Shown: piece by piece, positions 1-7,540 of the stretch | Layout: each line of letters starts with the position of its first letter | Numbering within the stretch: position 1 is the first letter of the stretch | NCBI GenBank assembly: GCA_016721735.1 | Contig: JADKHM010000019.1 | Location: 186,001 to 250,000 of the forward strand | Length of the DNA stretch: 64,000 bases | Source of the DNA: Flavobacterium sp. | Lineage (GTDB): Bacteria; Bacteroidota; Bacteroidia; Flavobacteriales; Flavobacteriaceae | Direction of reading: 5' to 3' | Program-made: the position numbers and the translations under genes | Notes under the pieces: model-generated | Seen by the model: only the letters and a program-made list of their open reading frames with translations | What the model was told of the DNA's origin: nothing | Databases searched by the model: none

Positions 1-295
1 ACTCTAAGGATTCCTTGGCATTATTGGTGTAAGTGACCGTTTCGACACCGTATAGTTTGGTGTTTTTATCATCGAGTTCAACGTCAATTTTGTAGTCGGC
101 TTGCTGCTGGTAATAATCTGGACCTGGCGCTCCTGATGCTGTTCTGTAAGTATTGGGTGTCGCTAACAAATCATACATTTGTCTGAATTTGTTTTCATCA
201 ACATGTCCTTTTTGCTTGGGCTTTGCGACCTCTTGCGCGTTTATCGAAACAAAAAATGCCAAAATCACTAGACTAAAAAACGTCGTTTTATTCAT
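1..295 (-). CDS. M1 family metallopeptidase, N-terminal fragment
   Basis: The first 98 residues of a protein that runs off the left edge of the window on the minus strand. It opens with a signal peptide of about 20 residues ending in INAQ, so the product is exported. The next part reads YDLLATPNTYRTASGAPGPDYYQQQADYK in two overlapping pieces and continues into IDVELDD and GVETVTYTNN, which is the usual beginning of the first beta domain of M1 aminopeptidases of Bacteroidota. The zinc site (HExxH) would lie outside the window. The ATG at 293-295 directly precedes the signal peptide. The next gene upstream, on the same strand, is a DUF6702 protein, a frequent partner of this peptidase in flavobacteria (family knowledge from memory). 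Confidence 0.85.
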   Translation of the reverse strand, partial: MNKTTFFSLVILAFFVSINAQEVAKPKQKGHVDENKFRQMYDLLATPNTYRTASGAPGPDYYQQQADYKIDVELDDKNTKLYGVETVTYTNNAKESLE

Positions 296-355
296 AAATT
301 TTACTATTAAAGCGCTAAAAATAAAGTTTTTTTTTAGAGCACTTTCGATTTGAAC

Positions 356-850
356 CTATTTTAACACCCCGCTCCAATTATCCGCAGTTAGTAACAAACT
401 TTGTTTTTTTCCATTGACGTTGGTTTGTATTATATTCTGCTGTTCAGAGAAAACCTCCATTAGTGATTTGTTTTCAATGTAGATTGATTTGATGTTTGAT
501 ACTTCGACAATTTTAAAATATCCAACTACGACGTTGCTTTCCATTTCTTTGCTCATAAAAATGATGTTTTTTGGAGTGCCGTTTACTTTGACTTTGAATT
601 GTTCCAGAAGATATTGGTTCATTTTAGAAACGTCATCCGTAGTTTCTGCGGCATCTCCAATGTGCGTTTTAACTTTGAATCGTTTTTCTAATGCAGCGTT
701 CAAATCATCTACAAAAATTCTAGATGTAATTTCAATTCGCTTCTTTTCAGGAACAAAATTCATTTGGTAAATCGCAATATAAAACTTGTGAATAGTGAAA
801 GAACTAAGCGTAATAAATAACAAAAAATAGACGATACCGATTTTTCTCAT
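356..850 (-). CDS. DUF6702 family protein
   Basis: A 164-residue protein with an N-terminal hydrophobic segment (residues 4-22) that may be a signal peptide or a membrane anchor. The segment HKFYIAIYQMNFVPEKK followed by IEITSRIFVDDLNAALEK is characteristic of DUF6702, a family of unknown function found mostly in Bacteroidota. The rest has the alternating pattern of a small beta-rich domain. It lies 60 bases upstream of the M1 peptidase and 19 bases downstream of the next minus-strand gene, so the run of minus-strand genes from 2355 to the left edge looks like one transcription unit. No catalytic residues are evident and I assign no function. The ATG start at 850 fits the hydrophobic N-terminus. 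Confidence 0.75.
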   Translation of the reverse strand: MRKIGIVYFLLFITLSSFTIHKFYIAIYQMNFVPEKKRIEITSRIFVDDLNAALEKRFKVKTHIGDAAETTDDVSKMNQYLLEQFKVKVNGTPKNIIFMSKEMESNVVVGYFKIVEVSNIKSIYIENKSLMEVFSEQQNIIQTNVNGKKQSLLLTADNWSGVLK

Positions 851-869
851 AGTCCAAAAATAGTGATTT

Positions 870-1592
870 CTATGGTATCGAAATTGTTTCCCTATAATTC
901 AACGCTAGCTTACTCATGAGGAACTTTGTAAGTGTCTTGTTTTTTGCTTTCAAAGCGCGAACAAAATCGTTGTCCTCAATCAAAAAATAATGAAACCCTT
1001 TGACATATTCCTGCGGTATTTTAAGAGATTTTGTGTAAAATTTTTCTTCGAACCATCCATCTAGTCGCAACAACAATCGTTCTTTTTTTTCTGCGACAAC
1101 TTCCTTTTTGAGCATGGTCGTTCTCCCAGAAATGGCATTAAGAATTGGGTTGAGCGGAACCAATCCACTGCCAGTTGTGGCTTCATGAACCCGCCTTTCA
1201 GCTGGCGTATATTTTTTCTGCCCTTGTGGAATGATGCCTAAGTTTTCGGCTGTGATAGTACTATTTTCATTGACTTTTACTTCCTTTAATGGAATGATGC
1301 TAGCGCTCATCTTGACAATTATCAACGCCTCATTTAGGTCTTCGGCTGTAATCACTTTTCGCTTTGTTTCGAGATTTACGGCGGAAAAAACAAGGGCGTC
1401 ACCAATACTTGCAAGAATGCTAAACGCTCCCTCTTGATTGGTAGACGCAGATGTATTGTTGGCAACATTAGTGATATTCACATTCTCAGTCGTGGCACCC
1501 TCAACTATTACCTTTCCCGACAGTAATTTCTGCGGAAGTACTACTTGAATACACAACAAGAAGAGGAAGATGAAAAGGGTTCGCAATGTCAA
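870..1592 (-). CDS. Carboxypeptidase-regulatory-like domain protein (paralog 1)
   Basis: A 240-residue exported protein. After a leader of about 20 residues comes LSGKVIVEGATTENVNITN, then a segment with TSASTNQEGAFSI and IGDALVFSAVNLETKRKVI. This is the seven-strand fold of the CarboxypepD_reg-like domain (roughly residues 22-100), known from the N-termini of TonB-dependent transporters. Here no barrel follows; the C-terminal 140 residues are charged and of unknown role. The only plausible start is TTG at 1592, because no in-frame ATG precedes the leader. Only 7 bases separate it from a related gene upstream on the same strand, so the two look like an operon of diverged duplicates. The function is unknown; surface or periplasmic location is an inference from the leader. 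Confidence 0.7.
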   Translation of the reverse strand: MTLRTLFIFLFLLCIQVVLPQKLLSGKVIVEGATTENVNITNVANNTSASTNQEGAFSILASIGDALVFSAVNLETKRKVITAEDLNEALIIVKMSASIIPLKEVKVNENSTITAENLGIIPQGQKKYTPAERRVHEATTGSGLVPLNPILNAISGRTTMLKKEVVAEKKERLLLRLDGWFEEKFYTKSLKIPQEYVKGFHYFLIEDNDFVRALKAKNKTLTKFLMSKLALNYRETISIP

Positions 1593-1599
1593 TGAATCT

Positions 1600-2355
1600 C
1601 TATTTTTTTTCTACCGCTGTTAATTTCTTAAAATCAATGTTCTCCTCGATTAAGAAATCCATCAATTCAAATTCTGATTTCGATTTCATGACCTTTTCCA
1701 CTTTTGAATCATTTTCACAGTAGAGCAAAAAAAGTTTGATCTCATCGTCTTGAAGTTTCAAAGTGCTGTTAAAAAAGGAATACTTTATTTTTTTCATCAC
1801 CAATTCAGTAAATGTTGTAGTGGAAGTTACGTCGCTCTTATTGGGATTGTTTTTTCTGATTAATCTCATAACGTCTTTATACATGCGAACGAAGTCCATT
1901 CCGTTTTCTGTCACATTCGTCGGCATTACCGTGTTTTTTGGGGAAGATTGTGCGTCATCAACATACTTCTTATCAACGATATCTTGCTTATTACCCTTGA
2001 TGGGCTTGAGATTTTTGTTAGATTCAATAATCACCTCTGCCAATTGATTGGTGAATGTTTGCAATCTAATTTTGATTTCTGCAGCTTTAATATCGTCTTC
2101 AGAAAGCACTATTCTTTTCGACTTAAAAATCAAACTCGAAAAAACCAAAGTATCATTCTCTCTTGCTTTAATATCGAAATATCCCCTTTTTTCAACCACG
2201 GCGCCAACCTTGGCACTTACGTTAAAAACAATGACATTCTCTACTTTTATAGAATCGTTAACTGCCTGACCATGTACTATTCTTCTCGACAATTCCTGTG
2301 CATAAGCCATATGACTCAAAATAAGTAAGGCAAAAATTCCGAAAGTTCTTTTCAT
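1600..2355 (-). CDS. Carboxypeptidase-regulatory-like domain protein (paralog 2)
   Basis: A 251-residue exported protein with the same plan as its downstream neighbour: signal peptide (residues 1-20, ending YAQ), then HGQAVNDSIKVENVIVFN, a KRGYFDIKARENDTLVFSS stretch and LSEDDIKAAEIKIRLQ, which together make a CarboxypepD_reg-like domain at about residues 24-105. The region 105-251 is lysine-rich and ends in VEKK. Similar order of motifs and adjacency suggest duplication, although the two proteins are well diverged. The start is a normal ATG. This is the first gene of the minus-strand run that ends in the M1 peptidase. The function is unknown; a role in processing or anchoring surface proteins is only a guess. 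Confidence 0.72.
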   Translation of the reverse strand: MKRTFGIFALLILSHMAYAQELSRRIVHGQAVNDSIKVENVIVFNVSAKVGAVVEKRGYFDIKARENDTLVFSSLIFKSKRIVLSEDDIKAAEIKIRLQTFTNQLAEVIIESNKNLKPIKGNKQDIVDKKYVDDAQSSPKNTVMPTNVTENGMDFVRMYKDVMRLIRKNNPNKSDVTSTTTFTELVMKKIKYSFFNSTLKLQDDEIKLFLLYCENDSKVEKVMKSKSEFELMDFLIEENIDFKKLTAVEKK

Positions 2356-2641
2356 AATGCAGCAATTTAAGTTAGAATATCTGTTAATTAAAAGTTGGAA
2401 ATCGAACTAGAAATTCAATTTTCAACTACTAACAAAGCTAGTGATTTATCCCCGTTTTCTCGGCAATTACAACCATTTATTCTATTAGATCTCAAACAAT
2501 TTTATCAGAGAAAACAAAAATAAGCATCGGCAATCCTAATTATTTGCCAACATACTTGTAAGTCTATGTTAATTTTATCAAAACATAGTTTCACATTGAA
2601 GGCAAAAGGTTTTTATCTTTAGCACCATTAATGAAAACAGT
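2356..2641. promoter_or_regulatory. Divergent intergenic region with pepE -7 box
   Basis: These 286 bases separate the minus-strand run from pepE. On the plus strand TATCTTTA at 2614-2621, 20 bases before the pepE ATG, is a one-mismatch match to the Bacteroidota -7 box TAnnTTTG; a TTG lies at 2596-2598, slightly closer than usual. I could not pick a convincing promoter for the minus-strand genes. No gene or repeat is visible here. Confidence 0.4.
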
Positions 2642-3355
2642 ATGAAAAATCTAATTATTGCAAGCACATCGACATTGCATGGCGGAGGCTATCTCGAGTA
2701 TATTTTGCCCCATTTAAAATCCCATTTTGGAAACTGCCAATCCATCGTTTTCATTCCATATGCAAGACCAGGTGGAATTTCTCACGAAGAATACACCGCA
2801 AAAGTTCGAAGTGCATTTGCAGCAATCAACATTGGAGTAAAAGGCATTCACGAATTTGACGATCCCATAGTAGCAATTAAAGAAGCACAAGGCATTTTCA
2901 CAGGAGGAGGAAATACCTTTCTTTTGGTTTTTCAATTGTACAAAAACAAAATAATGGACGTTCTTGCAGCAACCTTAAAAAACGGAACACCCTATCTCGG
3001 AACTAGTGCAGGCAGTAATATTACTGGATTAACGATGCAAACGACCAACGATATGCCTATAATTTATCCGCCAAGTTTTCAGACGTTGGGCATGATTCCA
3101 TTTAATTTGAATCCGCATTATCTTGATGCAGATCTGCAATCTACCCATATGGGTGAATCTAGAGAAACGCGCATCAAAGAATTTCATGCATTCAATTCAG
3201 TTCCTGTTTTGGGCTTACGAGAAGGCAGTTGGTTGGAGGTAAAAGGCGAAGAAATATTGCTCAAAGGAGATTTACGGGCAAGATTGTTTCAGCAAAACAA
3301 AGAACCGATTGAACTCGACAGCAATAGCAATTTGAGTTTCTTATCCAATCTATAA
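2642..3355 (+). CDS. pepE: Dipeptidase PepE (alpha-aspartyl dipeptidase)
   Basis: A 237-residue cytoplasmic serine peptidase of family S51, close to the 229 residues of the enteric enzyme. PepE splits dipeptides with N-terminal aspartate. The nucleophile motif GTSAGSN places the catalytic Ser at 122, His159 lies in LNPHYLD and Glu194 in REGSW, matching the Ser-His-Glu arrangement of the family in order and spacing. TGGGN at about 87-91 is another family signature. An ATG at 2631 is out of frame and stops at once, so 2642 is the start. The gene stands alone and is closed by a hairpin terminator. With the M1 peptidase, DPP IV and POT carriers elsewhere in the window it fits peptide catabolism. 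Confidence 0.92.
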   Translation: MKNLIIASTSTLHGGGYLEYILPHLKSHFGNCQSIVFIPYARPGGISHEEYTAKVRSAFAAINIGVKGIHEFDDPIVAIKEAQGIFTGGGNTFLLVFQLYKNKIMDVLAATLKNGTPYLGTSAGSNITGLTMQTTNDMPIIYPPSFQTLGMIPFNLNPHYLDADLQSTHMGESRETRIKEFHAFNSVPVLGLREGSWLEVKGEEILLKGDLRARLFQQNKEPIELDSNSNLSFLSNL

Positions 3356-3376
3356 AATGGAAAAAAAATTAGGCAT

Positions 3377-3408
3377 AAAAAAAGTCGCTACGAGAGCGAC
3401 TTTTTTTT
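3377..3408. terminator. Bidirectional terminator between pepE and the convergent gene
   Basis: A perfect hairpin with arms containing AGTCGCT and AGCGACT, a 5-base loop ACGAG, and A7/T8 tracts on its flanks. Run of A on the left and T on the right make it usable from both strands, as expected between converging genes. Confidence 0.85.
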
Positions 3409-3422
3409 ATTTATTGATAAAA

Positions 3423-3719
3423 CTAAACTTCCAATACGCTGTTTTCAGCACCTGCAAATTCGTTGTATCTGTATGAGTCTGCTTCTACTTCATTTACAAA
3501 AGCACCATCAATTACATATTTGAACTCATAAGAAGAATCTTTAACAACATCGAAAACACCTTTAAAAGTACCGTTTTTAAGTTTACTCAATTCACCTTCT
3601 TTTGGGTTCCAGTTGTTAAAATCACCAACAACTGCAGCATTATTTGCCTCTTTCGCTTCTACTGTAAAAGTTACTTTGCAAACAGGTTTCGTTTTTATAA
3701 ATTGTTTCTTTACTGACAT
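3423..3719 (-). CDS. Isoamylase early-set / glycogen-binding domain protein
   Basis: A 98-residue single-domain protein. VKVTFTVEAKEANNAAVVGDF-type sequence (residues about 15-35), then NNWNPKEGELSKLKNGTFKGV and YEFKYVIDGAF, is the signature of the early-set immunoglobulin-like domain of the AMPK-beta/isoamylase N-terminal family (CBM48-like). The conserved tryptophan in FNNWNP is the usual carbohydrate-contacting residue. No enzyme domain is attached. In flavobacteria such free-standing domains are common and their role is not established; glycogen binding is an inference. An in-frame extension to 3782 exists, but the ATG at 3719 gives the conserved start MSVKKQF and leaves a plausible promoter upstream. 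Confidence 0.75.
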   Translation of the reverse strand: MSVKKQFIKTKPVCKVTFTVEAKEANNAAVVGDFNNWNPKEGELSKLKNGTFKGVFDVVKDSSYEFKYVIDGAFVNEVEADSYRYNEFAGAENSVLEV

Positions 3720-3745
3720 AACTATTTCATTTTTAATGTTATGGC

Positions 3746-3753
3746 ACAAAGTA
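3746..3753 (-). promoter_or_regulatory. Possible -7 box for the early-set domain gene
   Basis: Read on the minus strand the bases are TTACTTTG, one mismatch from TAnnTTTG, 27 bases ahead of the ATG at 3719. A TTG lies about 15 bases further upstream. Its position supports the shorter start. Confidence 0.3.
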
Positions 3754-3909
3754 AATAAATTCTGTGCTACAATGTACCGCAATAAAGACGATTTGACGAA
3801 ATGACAAAATCTAGCTTTAAATATACTCGTATTCTTAATTATTAAGGTATAATTTTCCTAATCTGAAACCAGAAAACGTTTTAGTTCTGAACAATCTCTA
3901 TTAAAGAAA

Positions 3910-3957
3910 AAGTCGATTTTTGAATAAAATGACTGCATTTAATTCAAAAATCGACTT
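3910..3957 (-). terminator. pckA terminator hairpin
   Basis: Long arms at 3910-3925 and 3942-3957 (core AGTCGATTTTTGAAT and its complement) with a 16-base loop. On the minus strand the hairpin is followed by TTTTTCTTT, so it serves pckA, whose stop codon lies 28 bases before it. Confidence 0.75.
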
Positions 3958-3984
3958 GTAAATGGCAATTGGACAATTAATTTG

Positions 3985-5610
3985 CTAATTTTTAGGACCC
4001 GCTTTAACTAGATTTTGTCCCTCGGCGTTGTCCGCATATTGTTTGAAATTCGCAATAAATCTTGACGCTAAGTCTTCTGCTTTGGTATTCCATTCAGAAA
4101 CATTAGCATAGGTATCTCTAGGATCAAGAATCGAAGCATCTACGTCGTGAAGCGCTGTTGGCACCTCAAAATCAAAAATTGGAATTACTTTGGTTTCTGC
4201 CTTTTCAATAGAGCCATCTAAGATCGCGTCGATAATAGCACGCGTATCTTTTATCGAAATTCGTTTTCCTGTCCCGTTCCAACCAGTATTGACCATGTAA
4301 GCTTTTGCATTGTGTTGCTCCATTTTCTTTACCAATTCTTCTCCGTACTTGGTTGGATGTAACGACAAGAAAGCTTTTCCAAAACAAGCAGAAAAAGTGG
4401 GCTGAGGTTCTGTTACTCCTCTTTCTGTACCTGCTAACTTAGCTGTAAATCCGGAAAGGAAATAATATTTTGTTTGTTCTGGCGTCAGTTTAGAAACCGG
4501 CGGCATTACACCAAAAGCATCTGCTGTCAAGAAAATTACTTTGGTTGCATGACCTGCTTTAGAAATAGGTTTTACGATATTATGGATATGATTAATTGGA
4601 TAAGAAACACGCGTGTTCTGCGTCACTGATCCATCTTTAAAATCGATTTTACCATTAGCATCAATAGTAACATTTTCTAACAAAGCATCTTTCTTAATAG
4701 CTTCAAAAATATCTGGTTCGTTTTCGCGGCTCAAATCGATGGTTTTAGCATAGCAACCGCCTTCAAAATTGAAAACGCCATCATTATCCCAACCATGTTC
4801 GTCATCACCAATTAATTCCCGTTTTGGATCGGTTGACAACGTTGTTTTGCCGGTTCCTGACAATCCGAAGAAAACCGCCACATCGCCATCTTTTCCTTTG
4901 TTGGCTGAACAATGCATAGAAGCGATTCCTTGTAGTGGCAAATAATAGTTCATCATTGAGAACAAACCTTTTTTCATTTCACCACCATACCAAGTTCCTC
5001 CGATCAATTGGATTTTTTCGGTTAGATTGAAGGCAACATAAACCTCTGAATTCAGTCCGTGTGCAGCATAGTCTTTAAAACTAGTTTTTGACGCGTTCAT
5101 CACAATAAAGTCAGGTTCGCCAAAATTTTCTAATTCTAATTCCGTTGGGCGAATAAACATATTCTTAACGAAATGTGCTTGCCAAGCCACTTCCATGACA
5201 AAACGAACTTTTAAACGTGTGTTCTCATTGGCACCACAAAACGCGTCGATAACAAACAATCTTTTGCCAGATAATTGCCCGACTGTTGTTTCTTTGAGTG
5301 CATTCCAAGTATCTTGGGAAATAGGTTTATTGTCATTAACCGCTTTTTCAGAATTCCACCAAATTGTATCTTTTGTAATGCTATCGTCAACAATATACTT
5401 ATCTTTTGGAGAGCGACCGGTAAAAACACCTGTCATTACATTTACCGCTCCTAATTCTGTCAGCTGTCCTTTTTCAAAACCTTCTAACGACGGTTTCAAT
5501 TCTTCTTGATATAGAAAGTCAAAAGATGGATTGTAGATAACTTCCGCTGCGTCTTTGATACCGTACTTTTCCAACGAAATCGATTTCGTAATTTGGGCGT
5601 AATTCTCCAT
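3985..5610 (-). CDS. pckA: Phosphoenolpyruvate carboxykinase (ATP)
   Basis: A 541-residue cytoplasmic enzyme that converts oxaloacetate and ATP to phosphoenolpyruvate, the first committed step of gluconeogenesis. GRSPKDKY (residues 65-72) is the substrate-binding signature, GLSGTGKTT (249-257) the kinase-1a P-loop, and LIGDDEHGW (267-275) the kinase-2 metal-binding motif of ATP-dependent PckA. YLSGFTAKLAGTERG near 390 is also family-specific. The length equals that of the usual enzyme (about 535-545) and no key residue is missing. It stands alone with its own terminator. The start ATG at 5610 is followed by ENYAQITKSISL, typical of flavobacterial homologs. The gene agrees with growth on amino acids, where gluconeogenesis is needed. 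Confidence 0.97.
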   Translation of the reverse strand: MENYAQITKSISLEKYGIKDAAEVIYNPSFDFLYQEELKPSLEGFEKGQLTELGAVNVMTGVFTGRSPKDKYIVDDSITKDTIWWNSEKAVNDNKPISQDTWNALKETTVGQLSGKRLFVIDAFCGANENTRLKVRFVMEVAWQAHFVKNMFIRPTELELENFGEPDFIVMNASKTSFKDYAAHGLNSEVYVAFNLTEKIQLIGGTWYGGEMKKGLFSMMNYYLPLQGIASMHCSANKGKDGDVAVFFGLSGTGKTTLSTDPKRELIGDDEHGWDNDGVFNFEGGCYAKTIDLSRENEPDIFEAIKKDALLENVTIDANGKIDFKDGSVTQNTRVSYPINHIHNIVKPISKAGHATKVIFLTADAFGVMPPVSKLTPEQTKYYFLSGFTAKLAGTERGVTEPQPTFSACFGKAFLSLHPTKYGEELVKKMEQHNAKAYMVNTGWNGTGKRISIKDTRAIIDAILDGSIEKAETKVIPIFDFEVPTALHDVDASILDPRDTYANVSEWNTKAEDLASRFIANFKQYADNAEGQNLVKAGPKN

Positions 5611-5689
5611 AGAAATGTAAATGTGTTGTGTTTGAATTAAAGCACAAAAGTAAAAATAATATTTTACCTAGATTTAGAAACTTGAAATA

Positions 5690-6076
5690 TTATGATTTTT
5701 TCTTCAAAAAATCGATGAACAGACACATCCAACCGACAATCAATAACAGACCGCCAATTGGGGTAATAAATCCAATCTTTTTGAAGTCGAATGTAGTTAA
5801 GTCATTGGTCGCCAACAGATAGATCGAGCCTGAAAAGAATAAAACCCCAGTGACAACAAAATAGAAAATGCGTTTTTTGGCAATTTCACTAACTTGTGCA
5901 GATAATCCAACGAAAAGCAATAATAAAGCATGGTACATTTGATACTTGACACCAGTTTCGAACGTAACCAATTGTTCAACTGTCAACACCTTTTTTAGAG
6001 CATGTGCGCCAAACGCACCGAGAATAATTGCCAACATACCGAGAATAGCCGCGATTCGAACTATTTTTCTTTCCAT
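5690..6076 (-). CDS. DUF423 family membrane protein
   Basis: A 128-residue inner-membrane protein with four predicted membrane helices (about 8-26, 46-64, 70-88, 98-120). The stretch ILGAFGAHALKKVL after helix 1 and TGVKYQMYHALLLL in helix 2 are the defining motifs of DUF423, the family of enteric YgdD. No function is established. The length is normal for the family. It lies 79 bases upstream of pckA on the same strand and may be co-transcribed with it, although nothing links the two functionally. Confidence 0.85.
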   Translation of the reverse strand: MERKIVRIAAILGMLAIILGAFGAHALKKVLTVEQLVTFETGVKYQMYHALLLLFVGLSAQVSEIAKKRIFYFVVTGVLFFSGSIYLLATNDLTTFDFKKIGFITPIGGLLLIVGWMCLFIDFLKKKS

Positions 6077-6147
6077 GAGTTTGTTTTTTATAATAAATGG
6101 TAAAAGTATTTGTTATCTATCAGACGTCAAAGAAATCGGACTGTTTT

Positions 6148-6283
6148 TAGCCCCGGTTGCAGCGGCATCCTTTTTATGCTGAACTTGTTTCACTATCTAT
6201 CGGCGTGACCGTAATTATTTTAAAGATACTGAAACAAGTTCAGCATAAAAAGATAGAGCGAAAAACGGGATGAAGCTCCTAAC
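6148..6283 (+). repeat. Structured intergenic element, copy A
   Basis: The left part reads TAGCCCCGG, then AGCGGCATCCTTTTT; the right part reads AAAAAGATAGAGCG, then CGGGA and GCTCCTAA. Between them is an inverted repeat at 6171-6193 and 6228-6250 (arm core TATGCTGAACTTGTTTCA). The constant left and right parts recur at 8916-8999 (reverse), 14311-14418 and 50565-50670, each with a different central stem. Copy A ends 41 bases before the DUF3108 gene. It may be the Flavo-1 RNA motif of Flavobacteria, which I cannot confirm without a covariance-model search. Confidence 0.6.
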
Positions 6284-6324
6284 AAAAAAATAGTACATTT
6301 GCACCTTAAAAAAACAGAAAAAAA

Positions 6325-7089
6325 ATGAAAAAAATCTTTTTAATTCTAACAGCAATTGTCAGCTTAAGTATTAGCGCTCAAGGCAATACAGCGGTAAAGT
6401 CTGGAGAGAAATTTATCTACGCTGCGTCCTATAACATGAGTGGATTGATGACGCAATTAGCGCAAGTTACGATGGAAACGGAAACGGTAAAAACGTCTAA
6501 AAAAACACTTTTACATTTAGTAAGTGAAGCCACAACTTATAGCAAATGGGACACTTTCTTCAAAATTCGTGACCGATACGAATCGTATGTTGATCCTATC
6601 ACTTTAAAACCAAGTTTGTACAAACGGGACATTTTTGAAGGAAAATATACCAAAAGAGAAAAGTACATTTTTAAAGGCGACGGGCGAACAATTGAAAGTA
6701 CTGTCAACAAAAAAAACACTCCTGAAATTAAGAATAAGTTTCAAATTAATGCTGGAACACAAGATGTAATATCAATTTTGTATAAAATGAGAACCATCGA
6801 TTTTAGCAAGTTCAAAAAAGGTCAAATCAAAAGTTTTGTCGTGGTTTTTGACGAAAAAGAAATGGGTGTTTCTGCAAAATTCCTAGGAACAGAAACGGTA
6901 AACGCCGGAAACCTTGGAAAAAAATTATGCTACAAAATCTCTATCGGAGCCAAAACCAATAAATTAAGAGGAACTGATAAAAATATCATCTACTTAACAG
7001 CAGATGCTGCAAAAGTACCTGCATTAATTCAATTTAGCATTCCTGTAGGAACAGGACAATTAACATTAACTAACGCAACTGGAATTTAA
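6325..7089 (+). CDS. DUF3108 domain-containing protein
   Basis: A 254-residue exported protein: signal peptide 1-19 (ISAQ), then a beta-rich domain containing GEKFIYAASYNMSGLM, FFKIRDRYESYVDP and KPSLYKRDIFEGKYTKREKY, which are the marks of DUF3108. Known members are periplasmic and possibly bind a lipid or polysaccharide, but the role is not established. The ATG at 6325 begins the signal peptide. The next gene starts 1 base after the stop codon and is certainly co-transcribed. The structured element copy A lies directly upstream and could be part of its leader. Confidence 0.8.
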   Translation: MKKIFLILTAIVSLSISAQGNTAVKSGEKFIYAASYNMSGLMTQLAQVTMETETVKTSKKTLLHLVSEATTYSKWDTFFKIRDRYESYVDPITLKPSLYKRDIFEGKYTKREKYIFKGDGRTIESTVNKKNTPEIKNKFQINAGTQDVISILYKMRTIDFSKFKKGQIKSFVVVFDEKEMGVSAKFLGTETVNAGNLGKKLCYKISIGAKTNKLRGTDKNIIYLTADAAKVPALIQFSIPVGTGQLTLTNATGI

Positions 7090-7090
7090 T

Positions 7091-7402
7091 ATGAGAAAAG
7101 TATTGATTGTTTTAGCTTTTATTTTCGCAATTCTTGGAATTGTATTCGCCATTTTACCCATGGGAACTTTAGGTGTTTTGCCTGTTGGATTGTCTTTAGT
7201 ATTTGGAGGAATTGCCTATATGAAATCAGAGGCTGCCAACAGAAATGTGCCTAAGTGGTTACTGATTGTAGCTGGTTTAACCTTGGTAATCATCATTGTT
7301 CGTAGTCTGATTCCAGATGAAGTGGAAAAAGATGTTCAATTTGAACAAAAGAAAATCGAATCTAAACAAGAAGATTTAAAAGATCTAGAAGGTTTGGAAT
7401 AG
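7091..7402 (+). CDS. Small membrane protein of unknown function
   Basis: A 103-residue protein with three hydrophobic segments: 4-22, 28-44 (rich in Gly and Leu) and 57-72, followed by a strongly charged tail (VEKDVQFEQKKIESKQEDL) likely to form a short coiled coil in the cytoplasm. I do not recognise a named family. The single base between the DUF3108 stop and this ATG shows tight coupling, so a joint role at the envelope is likely. No catalytic residues are apparent. Confidence 0.65.
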   Translation: MRKVLIVLAFIFAILGIVFAILPMGTLGVLPVGLSLVFGGIAYMKSEAANRNVPKWLLIVAGLTLVIIIVRSLIPDEVEKDVQFEQKKIESKQEDLKDLEGLE

Positions 7403-7424
7403 TTTAGTTTAACACTAATTTCAA

Positions 7425-7497
7425 AAATTGCCACAAATTTAAATGTAATTCGAATCAATTTGTGATTAAATTTTAGTCAGCGCATTGTGGCTTTTTT
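7425..7497 (+). terminator. Possible terminator after the DUF3108 operon
   Basis: GCCACAA at 7430-7436 pairs with TTGTGGC at 7485-7491, followed by T6. The loop of 48 bases is long for an intrinsic terminator, so this is tentative. Confidence 0.35.
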
Positions 7498-7512
7498 ATA
7501 TCAACAAATTCA

Positions 7513-7520
7513 TACCTTTG
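7513..7520 (+). promoter_or_regulatory. -7 box of the saccharopine dehydrogenase gene
   Basis: TACCTTTG is an exact match to TAnnTTTG, 20 bases before the ATG at 7541. It lies inside the longer possible reading frame that starts with GTG at 7487, which argues for the ATG as the true start. A TTG at 7485-7487 is a little too distant for the usual -33 element. Confidence 0.55.
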
Positions 7521-7540
7521 GAACCTATTTGCAAAAAACC

